A stretch of DNA of 16,674 nt from JABIAL01 sp964645825 (GTDB lineage Bacteria; Patescibacteriota; Patescibacteriia; UBA1558; GWA2-36-10). How positions within the stretch are numbered: the first letter of the stretch is position 1; each line of letters begins with the position of its first letter. The position numbers were made by a program, and so were the translations under genes. Of this stretch, positions 4,693 through 11,503 are shown piece by piece. The DNA is taken from the NCBI GenBank assembly GCA_964645825.1, contig CAZXZY010000016.1, positions 1 through 16,674 on the forward strand, in the 5' to 3' direction. The notes under the pieces are model-generated. The model was given only the letters and a program-made list of their open reading frames with translations, was not told the DNA's origin and did no database searches.

Positions 4693-5001
4693 TCATCTTA
4701 CAACAGCATAAGCAAACCGCTCTCTTAATTGGCGCTCCTCCTGTCTACGCTGTTGATGGCTTCGATGTTCGGCTAACATATTTAACAATAATCTAGGCAT
4801 TTGCCCAGATTCTATAACATTTTTAGCTCGAAGTAATTCACCAAAACTAACGGCGCGTAACCTCCTTCTGGATATAAAGGACAAATTCGGATTTTGTACA
4901 TTTTCACAAAAATCCCTGATAAATACGACAAGATCTCGTTTCTTTTTTTTGATATCACCACTCTTCTTTCTTCTGATATCATTACTCTTAGATCTGCGCA
5001 T
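4693..5001 (-). CDS. Hypothetical protein, paralogue B of a tandem pair (102 aa)
   Basis: This is a strongly basic 102-residue protein of no recognised family. The first 22 residues are a lysine/arginine tail with a near repeat (S-N-D-I-R-R-K-K, S-G-D-I-K-K-K-K). Residues 23-77 match its neighbour paralogue A: L-V-V-F, a Cys (32), R-L-R-A-V-S, and G-Q-M-P-R-L-L-L-N-M-L-A-E. The C-terminal 25 residues are again rich in Arg and Gln. The charge suggests binding to nucleic acid or ribosomes, which is inference only. AAGGAGGGT lies just upstream of ATG and fixes the start. The gene is transcribed away from smpB and shares its upstream region (5002-5108). The stop is TGA. Confidence 0.75.
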   Translation of the reverse strand: MRRSKSNDIRRKKSGDIKKKKRDLVVFIRDFCENVQNPNLSFISRRRLRAVSFGELLRAKNVIESGQMPRLLLNMLAEHRSHQQRRQEERQLRERFAYAVVR

Positions 5002-5048
5002 AATACCCTCCTTGAACTAGTACATCTCGGTCTTTATTAAGAAACGTA

Positions 5049-5075
5049 TTTATGCTACATTGACATTAGCATAAA
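5049..5075. promoter_or_regulatory. Inverted repeat around the smpB -35 box, possible operator
   Basis: TTTATGCTA (5049-5057) and TAGCATAAA (5067-5075) are a perfect 9-bp inverted repeat with a nine-base centre. The centre contains the TTGACA of the smpB promoter. The position between two divergent genes and over a -35 box is typical of a repressor site; the regulator is unknown. Confidence 0.5.
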
Positions 5076-5088
5076 CGCCTACTATTAT
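5060..5088 (+). promoter_or_regulatory. Promoter for smpB (and probably ssrA)
   Basis: A perfect TTGACA (5060-5065) is followed after 17 bases by TATTAT (5083-5088); an overlapping TATAAT (5086-5091) is at a less favourable 20 bases. Transcription would start near 5095, about 14 bases before the smpB ATG, giving a very short leader without a Shine-Dalgarno site. Confidence 0.65.
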
Positions 5089-5108
5089 AATGCCTTAAAA
5101 TAAAATTT

Positions 5109-5561
5109 ATGTCCACTTTGGCTCACAACAAGCAAGCCTTGTATGACTATCAAGTTTTAGAAGAATTTGAAGCTGGTTTAGTATTGACTGGAGCTGAAGT
5201 AAAAGCTGCTAAATTAAGCCAAATAAACCTCCGTGGCAGTTTTGTTTCAATTCAAGCTGGAGAAGCCTGGATTAAAAATATGCATATTTCCCCTTATAAA
5301 AAGGCCGGTTTAAACCAAAAAAACTACAATCCTGAACAAGACCGTAAGTTATTGCTAAAAAACAAAGAATTAGACTATTTAATAGGCAAAACCAAAGAAA
5401 GAGGCTTGACAATTATACCTATTTCGGTGTATACTACGCGCAGACTTGTTAAGGTTAAGATTGCTCTAGTAAAGGGTAAAAAGAAACATGACAAGCGCCA
5501 AGTGATGAAAAAACGGGATATTGACCGTGAAATCGCTCGTAAATTGAAAAATTATCAATAA
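5109..5561 (+). CDS. smpB: SsrA-binding protein SmpB
   Basis: SmpB binds tmRNA and brings it to stalled ribosomes, where its C-terminal tail fills the empty mRNA channel. The 150 residues match the usual length. Family marks in order are N-K-Q-A-L-Y-D-Y near the N-terminus, the motif G-L-V-L-T-G-A-E-V-K-A (residues 23-33), the R-G-S-F-V segment (43-47), P-Y-K-K-A-G, and the basic tail G-K-K-K-H-D-K-R-Q ending in K-R-D-I-D-R-E-I-A-R. The tail is intact. The ATG at 5109 gives the expected N-terminus. The gene for its RNA partner, ssrA, begins only ten bases after the stop, so the two are probably co-transcribed. Confidence 0.97.
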   Translation: MSTLAHNKQALYDYQVLEEFEAGLVLTGAEVKAAKLSQINLRGSFVSIQAGEAWIKNMHISPYKKAGLNQKNYNPEQDRKLLLKNKELDYLIGKTKERGLTIIPISVYTTRRLVKVKIALVKGKKKHDKRQVMKKRDIDREIARKLKNYQ

Positions 5562-5571
5562 ATTTATTCAT

Positions 5572-5955
5572 GGGGATGTTTTATCTTCGATGATAAATGA
5601 AAGAATAAGTGGCAAGCTGAGCTGATCACTCATAAAAATGGTCAACCCAGATAAGTGCAGAAAACTTATTTGCGAAAGCCAAAGGACTTTTCCAAGTCCC
5701 TCAACTTTCACCAGTTTTAGCCTAAAATGCTAAAACCGCCCACTGAAAATTTGCTCAAGATTTGCTTTCGGGCGTCATAAATTTGAGCTAGAAAATATTT
5801 GGTGTTGGCTGAATATTTTGACTCTTCACCAACTAGGCTACTGGTTTTTTGTTGATTACAAAGCTCTGTGGTCGAATTTAACCAAATCAACTAAGCTTGT
5901 AGAAATTTATTTGGCAATTTATTAGACAGGGGTGTGATCCCCCTCATCTCCACCA
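5572..5955 (+). ncRNA. ssrA: tmRNA (ssrA), one-piece
   Basis: The 5' end GGGGATG pairs with CATCTCC before the encoded ACCA (5952-5955), forming the tRNA-like acceptor stem of a 384-base one-piece tmRNA. The tag frame most likely resumes at GCA 5657-5659 and reads A-E-N-L-F-A-K-A-K-G, then twelve more residues ending S-P-V-L-A, with stop TAA at 5723-5725 (22 residues). The stop lies in the loop of the hairpin GTTTTAGC (5714-5721)/GCTAAAAC (5729-5736), as in helix 5 of other tmRNAs. GGACTT/AAGTCC forms another stem inside the tag region. The tag is longer than the common ten residues and ends in V-L-A instead of L-A-A. The T-loop reads TGTGATC, unlike the usual TTCGANT. Confidence 0.95.
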
Positions 5956-5974
5956 AATTTTATTAACTTGTATT

Positions 5975-5990
5975 ATTCGTTTAAGCGAAT
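5975..5990 (+). other. Small hairpin in the infC leader
   Basis: ATTCG (5975-5979) and CGAAT (5986-5990) form a short stem between ssrA and infC. There is no T-run, so it is a poor terminator; it could be part of an infC leader structure or a tmRNA 3' processing mark. The rest of 5956-6026 shows nothing I can name. Confidence 0.3.
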
Positions 5991-6026
5991 GTCGCAAGTC
6001 CAAAAATAACAATTAATAACACAGTC

Positions 6027-6566
6027 ATTAGAACAAAAAGACGTTTTAGCAAAAATAGAGTTGTTGAAAAAAGATTTCGAGTTAACGATTATATCCGCGT
6101 ACCGGAAGTCATGGTTATCGACGACCAAAATGAAAATATCGGAATTTTGACAACGGCCAAAGCTTTAGAGCTAGCTGAAAGTAAGGGCTTTGATTTAATC
6201 GAAGTATCTCCTTTGGCTAATCCTCCAGTTTGTCGTATCATGGACTACGGAAAGTTTCAATATGAACAAAGCCGTAACCAACAAAAAGCTAAAACTAAAG
6301 TAAAAAAAGTTGAAACAAAAGGCTTACGTCTGTCTTTCAAGATTGGCCAACACGATATGGCTATTCGACAAAAACAAGCTGAAAAATTTTTAGCTCAAGG
6401 ACACAAAGTAAAAATAGAATTGCGTCTCAAGGGCAGAGAAAAAGCTTTTAGAGATAAAGCCAGAGAAGTTATTCAAGGATTTTTAGATGGCATTGCCGCT
6501 GAACATAAAGTTGAAGCGCCAATTAAACAACAAGGTGGAACTTTGACCACAATCATCAGTAAATAA
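6027..6566 (+). CDS. infC: Translation initiation factor IF-3 with likely ATT start
   Basis: IF3 binds the 30S subunit, keeps 50S away and checks the start codon and initiator tRNA. The sequence shows R-V-N-D-Y-I-R-V-P-E-V followed by the N-domain (L-A-E-S-K-G-F-D-L-I-E-V-S-P, P-P-V-C-R-I-M-D-Y-G-K-F), the linker, and the C-domain with L-R-L-S-F-K-I-G-Q-H-D and V-K-I-E-L-R-L-K-G-R-E. The first ATG (6111) would cut off the conserved N-terminal strand. The open frame continues back to 5985, and ATT at 6027-6029 gives 179 residues starting M-R-T-K-R-R, close to the usual length. Use of AUU for infC is known from E. coli, where it allows IF3 to repress its own synthesis. Another ATT at 6012 is possible. 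It leads the infC-rpmI-rplT operon. Confidence 0.9.
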   Translation: MRTKRRFSKNRVVEKRFRVNDYIRVPEVMVIDDQNENIGILTTAKALELAESKGFDLIEVSPLANPPVCRIMDYGKFQYEQSRNQQKAKTKVKKVETKGLRLSFKIGQHDMAIRQKQAEKFLAQGHKVKIELRLKGREKAFRDKAREVIQGFLDGIAAEHKVEAPIKQQGGTLTTIISK

Positions 6567-6576
6567 TTTAACAGTC

Positions 6577-6771
6577 ATGAAATTAAAAACTAATAAAGCA
6601 TTGAAAAAAAGAGTTAAAATAACCGGCAAAAAGAAAGTACTTATTCGTACTGGTGGCCAGGATCATTTTAATTCACGTGAAAGTGGTAAAGTTAAACGTA
6701 ACAAACGTAGTAACAAACAATTATCAAAAAGCAACGCAAAGCACGTAAAGAAGCTTTTGCCTTATTTATAA
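6577..6771 (+). CDS. rpmI: 50S ribosomal protein L35
   Basis: This is a 64-residue, highly basic protein of the large ribosomal subunit, matching the L35 pattern M-K-x-K-T-x-K-A-x-K-K-R near the start and an N-A-K-H-V-K-K-L-L-P-Y ending. The length is normal. It begins ten bases after infC and is followed by rplT 23 bases later, the classical order. As in several bacteria it is expected to share autoregulation with L20, but I see no clear L20-binding leader here. There is no Shine-Dalgarno site before the ATG. Confidence 0.95.
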   Translation: MKLKTNKALKKRVKITGKKKVLIRTGGQDHFNSRESGKVKRNKRSNKQLSKSNAKHVKKLLPYL

Positions 6772-6794
6772 ATTGAAAATAATAAATCAAAGAT

Positions 6795-7142
6795 ATGCCA
6801 AGAGTAAAAAGAGGCGTTACCCATGTAAAACGTAGAAAAAACATCCTTAAAAAAACTAAGGGCTATAAATGGGGTCGTAAAAAATTGATCAAACAAGCCA
6901 AAACTGCCATCAATAAAGCTGGTCAACATGCTTTAGCTGATCGTCGTATCAAAAAACGTGTTATGCGTCGTCTTTGGCAAACCAAGCTTAACGCCGCCGT
7001 TAGAGAACTTGGCTTAAGTTATTCTAGATTTATTGATCTATTACACAAAAAAAATTCTGAATTAGACCGTAAAGTATTAAGTCAAATTGCAGAAGAAAAA
7101 CCAAAGGCATTTGCTAACTTAGTTGCTAGCTTAAAAAAATAA
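6795..7142 (+). CDS. rplT: 50S ribosomal protein L20
   Basis: This is a 115-residue large-subunit assembly protein. The basic N-terminal extension M-P-R-V-K-R-G-V-T-H-V-K-R-R-K and the following K-G-Y-K-W-G-R-K segment are typical, as are R-R-L-W-Q-T-K-L-N-A-A-V-R near residue 60 and L-S-Y-S-R-F-I-D-L-L after it. The length is normal. It closes the infC-rpmI-rplT operon and is followed directly by a terminator. Confidence 0.97.
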   Translation: MPRVKRGVTHVKRRKNILKKTKGYKWGRKKLIKQAKTAINKAGQHALADRRIKKRVMRRLWQTKLNAAVRELGLSYSRFIDLLHKKNSELDRKVLSQIAEEKPKAFANLVASLKK

Positions 7143-7153
7143 ACTCAAATATA

Positions 7154-7180
7154 AAAACCTCTCGCAATGCGAGAGGTTTT
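7154..7180. terminator. Bidirectional terminator between rplT and the surface operon
   Basis: AAAACCTCTCGC (7154-7165) pairs perfectly with GCGAGAGGTTTT (7169-7180) around AAT. T-runs leave both sides (T on plus from 7177, A-run 7153-7157 for the minus strand), so it ends both the rplT operon and the convergent surface-protein operon, whose last gene stops at 7193. Confidence 0.93.
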
Positions 7181-7192
7181 TTATTTTATATT

Positions 7193-8935
7193 TTATTCTA
7201 CTTCTTTTTGAATATCTTTTATTTCTTTACGAATAACTTTTTCCGTCATATTTAGATCTTTCTTGAGCTGTCTAACTACTCGAGATTCTGCAGCTGTTAA
7301 TTTACGCTTGGTTCCAGCTTTTTCTAGAGAACTAATATTGTTAACTAGGCTCTTGCGTAAATCAGCAAAAGATTTCTTCAAAACTTCATTAGCTTCATTA
7401 GCTTCACGGCTAACACGTTTACGTAATACCCTCACCTTATTCCAGCTAAACATGGCTAGGAATATCAACAAGAACACTAATGCTATCAAAGGTATAATGA
7501 TAGACAAAACATTAATGGCCATTGATCCTATTCTCCAAAAAGCTGGTCTTTGAATTTCTATGTCCAATTTGTCACTTGGCAAAGTACGCGCTCCTCTACT
7601 GTCAATTGCTTCGACCCACAGTTTATACTTACCCTCATCTATCTTTTCTTCAGCAGCAAAGATAAACAAGCCTTCTTCATCACTTTGAACAAAGTAGCTC
7701 ATGGCTGCCTCATCAGATTCTTGCAACCAAATCACTACTTGTGAATTTGGATAAGTGGAGCCTTTAACAATCAAATCAGCCCAATCATCTATCATCTTTG
7801 GATATTCAGTAATAGTTGGTGCTGATAAAGGCTCTATGTTAAACTCTGCAAAATTGGCTAACTCATTACCAGCAAAATCAACAGCTTTAGCTATCAATGT
7901 GTGCTTGCCATGTGCTAATGCTGGAGTTCTGTATATGTGCGTACCATCATCCTGCCACATCTGCTCTTCTGCATCATCTATCTTGATTACATAATGACTA
8001 ATTCCAGATAATTCATCTTCTGCCTCAAATAAAAATGTAGCCACCGGATTTGTCGCATCATCTTCTGGTTGTTGAGTGATCTCGAAATATTCTGGCTCTT
8101 TAGTATCAATTTGCAAACGGAAATGCGTTACTCCTCCCCAACCAGCGGAACTTCTCAAGCGTACATGAAAATACCAAGTACCATCATCTAAATCTGTAAT
8201 TTTTTTATAGCCAATAGCTGGCGAATAATTTACAGATGGAATGGCCTGTGATTTTTTACCGATCAATAAACTAGAAGATAGCACGCCTTGAGGAATCGAC
8301 CAGCTCAATTCTACATCACTCACAGTATACCAATCATCTGGATTTGGATGAGTCGTTGAATTAATTTGTGGTGCACTAGGCGTACCCGTTACTGCTGATG
8401 GTGTATCTGATTCTGGTGCAGCCGGAGTCGTATCTTCTAACTCTATTATAAAATTACCACTACCAAAACCGGTCAATATATTTGTACCTTGTCCATCATT
8501 AGCCAAAATAGTACCAGTGGCAAAATTAACCGGAGCAGACCCCCCGCCTTTAGTGTGAAAAGTAACTGATAAAATCTTTCCCGCCGAACCACTATATCCC
8601 GGATTCAAAACAATTCCTTCAAAAGAAACTGTACCAGCACTATTGGAAAAAGAAGGCTCTGCAACCCATAGCGACATAATAGAGCCTGCCTTAGACACTG
8701 AGGTTACTTCAAGCTTATCAGTAGGGAAAGATAGTGTGCCAGAGATGGCATTTAAAGCTTGCTCAGAACTATTAGCGTAAACACCAACAGTAAAACTATC
8801 ACCAATACCATGAGTACCAGAAGATGGTGATACATAAAGACTGGCCGCTTCTGCAAGTGGTGCAACCAAAAAAACTAGTGCAAAAACACACAAAAATAAT
8901 AATCTAATTGTTTTGGTTTTTGTTTTGAAAAACAT
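7193..8935 (-). CDS. Membrane-anchored cohesin-domain protein with cytoplasmic tail (580 aa)
   Basis: Residues 1-30 are a signal peptide ending A-E-A-A. Residues 32-166 resemble a cohesin domain: I-G-D-S-F-T-V-G-V-Y-A-N near its start, then strands with I-S-G-T-L-S-F-P-T-D-K-L-E-V. Three Ig/FN3-like domains follow (about 190-278, 280-368 with G-I-S-H-Y, 372-462). A membrane helix spans 472-496. The last 83 residues are charged, coiled-coil-like and predicted cytoplasmic. Cohesins bind dockerins in cellulosomes, and a dockerin gene lies two genes upstream in the operon. The ATG at 8935 has AGGAGGT about 11 bases before it, and the preceding gene ends 24 bases upstream. Last gene of the operon. 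Cohesin assignment is by pattern; the binding partner is inferred. Confidence 0.82.
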   Translation of the reverse strand: MFFKTKTKTIRLLFLCVFALVFLVAPLAEAASLYVSPSSGTHGIGDSFTVGVYANSSEQALNAISGTLSFPTDKLEVTSVSKAGSIMSLWVAEPSFSNSAGTVSFEGIVLNPGYSGSAGKILSVTFHTKGGGSAPVNFATGTILANDGQGTNILTGFGSGNFIIELEDTTPAAPESDTPSAVTGTPSAPQINSTTHPNPDDWYTVSDVELSWSIPQGVLSSSLLIGKKSQAIPSVNYSPAIGYKKITDLDDGTWYFHVRLRSSAGWGGVTHFRLQIDTKEPEYFEITQQPEDDATNPVATFLFEAEDELSGISHYVIKIDDAEEQMWQDDGTHIYRTPALAHGKHTLIAKAVDFAGNELANFAEFNIEPLSAPTITEYPKMIDDWADLIVKGSTYPNSQVVIWLQESDEAAMSYFVQSDEEGLFIFAAEEKIDEGKYKLWVEAIDSRGARTLPSDKLDIEIQRPAFWRIGSMAINVLSIIIPLIALVFLLIFLAMFSWNKVRVLRKRVSREANEANEVLKKSFADLRKSLVNNISSLEKAGTKRKLTAAESRVVRQLKKDLNMTEKVIRKEIKDIQKEVE

Positions 8936-8959
8936 TTTTATTTTTACCTCCTAGCCTTT

Positions 8960-9826
8960 CTATTTCTTTGCTCTACTGCCTAATACATAGGCTGTAGCAA
9001 CTAGTAGCATAACAAGTACTATTATACCAAAAATTTCGATTTTAGCATACCATGGCTTGGCATATCGTGGCTCGAGCGTTGCCAATCTTTGATTACCATT
9101 TTTATCAACAGCTTTCACCATTATCTCGTCATCCAAATTTTGATTTTGCAAAACATAAGGGCTGCTTGCTCTCACCCAATCACGACGCCCTTCTTTAATC
9201 TCATAATAGCTAATACCCGACCCCTTATCTTGAGTAGCAAATATCAAAATAAACTGTTCATCTGCAATATCTACAACCTGAGTTAAAATTGGTTCAAAAA
9301 TTTCCGGTGGATCTCTATCAATAATAGGCTTAATTTCATTTAAAATAATTGGCTCTGAATCATTAATTTCAAAATTCCAACCTTGTAACTCAAGAGGTGC
9401 TTGGGTTCCGGCTCCATCATTTAATAATAATTGCGAATTATCTAAAAAAACTTGACCACTGCCTAATTGTAAAGCTTCAAAAACAATCGATAAAACTAAA
9501 CTTTTCTGTCCTAAATATCCACCTGGGACAATACCGGAAAATTTTATTTTATTATTTTGTAAACTTGGTGCTTCAATCCAAAAATTAATAAAAGAATCAT
9601 GATAACGAACTTCTTTTACTTTCAATAAATTACTTGGAAAATTTATCTCTCCTTCAAAAGCATTTACAACATCACCGGCCGTATCAAGATAAAGTGGTAA
9701 TATAAATTGCTGATCAACGGCCATTTCAGTTTTAGCTCGATCAAAATTTATCTCAGCTGCTAACAAGCCAGTCGGACAAACAAGTAACGCAAATAATAAA
9801 GTAATTTTGATAAAATAATTTTTCAT
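8960..9826 (-). CDS. Membrane-anchored cohesin-domain protein, short (288 aa)
   Basis: A signal peptide (1-24) is followed by a cohesin-like domain (25-155): V-D-Q-Q-F-I-L-P-L-Y-L-D, N-A-F-E-G-E-I-N-F-P-S-N-L-L-K-V and F-S-G-I-V-P-G-G-Y, the same pattern as the first domain of the next gene. An Ig-like domain with G-S-G-I-S-Y-Y-E-I lies at about 170-250. A single membrane helix (261-284) and a short R-A-K-K tail anchor it. I place the start at the ATG 9826, ten bases after the dockerin gene ends, because it begins the signal peptide; an earlier non-ATG start would add 16 residues and overlap the neighbour. It is effectively a shortened version of the downstream 580-residue protein, without the extra Ig domains and cytoplasmic tail. 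Confidence 0.82.
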   Translation of the reverse strand: MKNYFIKITLLFALLVCPTGLLAAEINFDRAKTEMAVDQQFILPLYLDTAGDVVNAFEGEINFPSNLLKVKEVRYHDSFINFWIEAPSLQNNKIKFSGIVPGGYLGQKSLVLSIVFEALQLGSGQVFLDNSQLLLNDGAGTQAPLELQGWNFEINDSEPIILNEIKPIIDRDPPEIFEPILTQVVDIADEQFILIFATQDKGSGISYYEIKEGRRDWVRASSPYVLQNQNLDDEIMVKAVDKNGNQRLATLEPRYAKPWYAKIEIFGIIVLVMLLVATAYVLGSRAKK

Positions 9827-9836
9827 ATACTTATAA

Positions 9837-10889
9837 TTAACCCGTCCAATAGTAAGCCATGATACTAAAATCAATTAAATTAACTACGCTATCACTATTT
9901 AAATCAACATTAGCTGGTGGGTTGGAACGCATGTACCAGTAAGCAGCAATTGAAAAATCAATTAAATTTACGCTTGCATCACAGTTAATATCTCCCGTGC
10001 CAGCACCACAAGTGCCTTCTTCGTTCATAATGTTAGAATCACCCACCAAGAAACCTATTAGCTCGCCATAAGTACTAATATCACCATTATAAGCTGATTT
10101 AGATTTGGTGTGATGAGAGCCCATGGCTAATACCGAGCTGTCAAAATTATAAAGATAAATACCGTCTTGATCAGCATCGGCATATCTAAAGTGTTCTGGC
10201 TCAGAGTTAACTGAAATAATTACCTCTGAATCTGGCACAGTTTGTCCAAAAATTGCAATATTATCACCTTGTTGAACCTGAGATTTATCAACATCAATAG
10301 TCGGCGTAATATAAATACCACTAATATTTGTACTGGCACCGGAACTTACATAAACAGAGAAGGTGAACAATGCCGAACGGTTACCATTAATATCTTCACT
10401 ATAAACGGAAAAAGTGTAGCTACCAGCCGATAAGCCAGTTAGTGAAGCTGAAAAATTTGCATCTGGTCCAGCAATAGTTTGCACGGCTATTTGACCATCT
10501 TTTAAAACAGTCACCGAACTCATGGGATAAGCACGTCCAAAAAAATTAACTCCCGTCACCGGTGGCGGATTTACTCCTCCTCCACCTCCAGGTGGCGGAT
10601 CATCTGGCTCATCAGGATCATTTGTACAACTTGAAGTGTCAACCGAACAAGAAGGATCACAAACCAGACTACCATCATCATAACCATAATTTACACAAGA
10701 ATAGCCACCAAAATCATCATTATCACAATCCTCAGCTGGATATTCTCTGACATTGTTACCGCAAACACTAATATTCACCGTAGCATCTATCACATATGAT
10801 TGTGCTAAAGTATTAGTAACAACAAAAAATATTCCCACCAAAAATAGAGGGAATAAATAAAAAATTATTCTAGAAAACGGAGAAATCAT
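9837..10889 (-). CDS. Secreted dockerin protein with Cys-rich repeat and Ig-like domains (350 aa)
   Basis: A signal peptide or N-terminal anchor covers residues 1-30. Residues 43-88 are a Cys-rich repeat of the type C-G-N-x-x-R-E...C-D...C...L-x-C-x-x-x-C...C common in secreted proteins. A Pro/Gly linker (92-112) leads to two Ig-like domains (about 113-190 and 195-290). The C-terminus (299-350) is a type I dockerin with two intact calcium loops: D300-x-N302-x-D304 to D311 and D329-x-N331-x-D333 to D340. Dockerins bind cohesins, and two cohesin-like genes follow directly. I chose ATG 10889 over a TTG six bases earlier. There is no membrane helix at the C-terminus, so retention at the surface probably relies on the cohesin partners. 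Confidence 0.87.
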   Translation of the reverse strand: MISPFSRIIFYLFPLFLVGIFFVVTNTLAQSYVIDATVNISVCGNNVREYPAEDCDNDDFGGYSCVNYGYDDGSLVCDPSCSVDTSSCTNDPDEPDDPPPGGGGGVNPPPVTGVNFFGRAYPMSSVTVLKDGQIAVQTIAGPDANFSASLTGLSAGSYTFSVYSEDINGNRSALFTFSVYVSSGASTNISGIYITPTIDVDKSQVQQGDNIAIFGQTVPDSEVIISVNSEPEHFRYADADQDGIYLYNFDSSVLAMGSHHTKSKSAYNGDISTYGELIGFLVGDSNIMNEEGTCGAGTGDINCDASVNLIDFSIAAYWYMRSNPPANVDLNSDSVVNLIDFSIMAYYWTG

Positions 10890-10904
10890 GATCAATGAAT
10901 CTTT

Positions 10905-11498
10905 TTACTTTCGATTAACGCTGAGTTTAAATTTGAAATTCTTTCTAAAAATGGTAACCAGAATGGCCATAACAATTACTGCTAAAACTACATAGCCCCA
11001 TGGTGCACTATTTTGAAATAGTGATAAGATACGATAATACATTCCTTGAAAGATATTATCAGGAGCAACCGAAAAATAAAATTTTGTAGCAGCAGCCACA
11101 TTAATATGTGCGCCACCAGTAGTATTTGCTGGCACAACAGGATGTGCTTCCACAAAAGCAAAATAATCACCAGGCACAGCCTTGATAGGTATATTAAGGT
11201 TGATGTTAACTATTTGTGCTTCAGCTGGTTCTAAATGAAAATTACTAGGAGAGAAATTAAACCATTCACCATCCGGCCACATTTCTGGTTGCTCAGCATG
11301 ATAAGTAATAGCTAATTCATAGTCTGATGGCTCATCACCCGTATTTAATACTGTAACTGGGTCTACCTGATAAATAGTGCCGGCATGTAATTCACCATCA
11401 ACAATGATTTTACCAGTACCCACACCAACTCCAATAGCACCTAAAACTATACTGGGAATAAGTAAGCCAACAAAAGCAATTAAAAAAAGTTTTTTCAT
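10905..11498 (-). CDS. Membrane-anchored Ig-like surface protein (197 aa)
   Basis: A signal peptide (1-20) is followed by one Ig-like beta domain (about 22-145) with the pattern V-L-N-T-G-D-E-P-S-D-Y-E-L-A-I and L-E-P-A-E-A-Q-I-V-N-I-N-L-N-I-P. This resembles the DUF916 or chaperone-like domain of wall-associated proteins, where such domains bind peptidoglycan or partner proteins. A membrane helix lies at 167-185 and a basic tail (R-K-N-F-K-F-K) ends the protein, so most of it faces outside. Its start is five bases after the previous gene's stop and its stop 15 bases before the dockerin start, so it is in the middle of the operon. The family assignment is tentative. Confidence 0.7.
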   Translation of the reverse strand: MKKLFLIAFVGLLIPSIVLGAIGVGVGTGKIIVDGELHAGTIYQVDPVTVLNTGDEPSDYELAITYHAEQPEMWPDGEWFNFSPSNFHLEPAEAQIVNINLNIPIKAVPGDYFAFVEAHPVVPANTTGGAHINVAAATKFYFSVAPDNIFQGMYYRILSLFQNSAPWGYVVLAVIVMAILVTIFRKNFKFKLSVNRK

Positions 11499-11503
11499 AA
11501 AAA

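Noticed and set aside
4152..5001. Recoding of TGA (as in Gracilibacteria or Absconditabacteria)
   Set aside because: Both small minus-strand genes end in TGA just before a good terminator, and no other gene has internal TGA, so the standard bacterial code fits.
5975..5990. Terminator between ssrA and infC
   Set aside because: The stem has only five pairs and no T-run follows, so I do not call it a terminator.
6111..6566. infC starting at the first ATG
   Set aside because: It would remove the conserved R-V-N-D-Y-I-R-V-P-E-V start of IF3; the ATT at 6027 gives a full-length protein.
9827..9874. Longer N-terminus for the 288-residue cohesin protein
   Set aside because: The extra 16 residues come before a perfect signal peptide, overlap the dockerin gene and need a non-ATG start.
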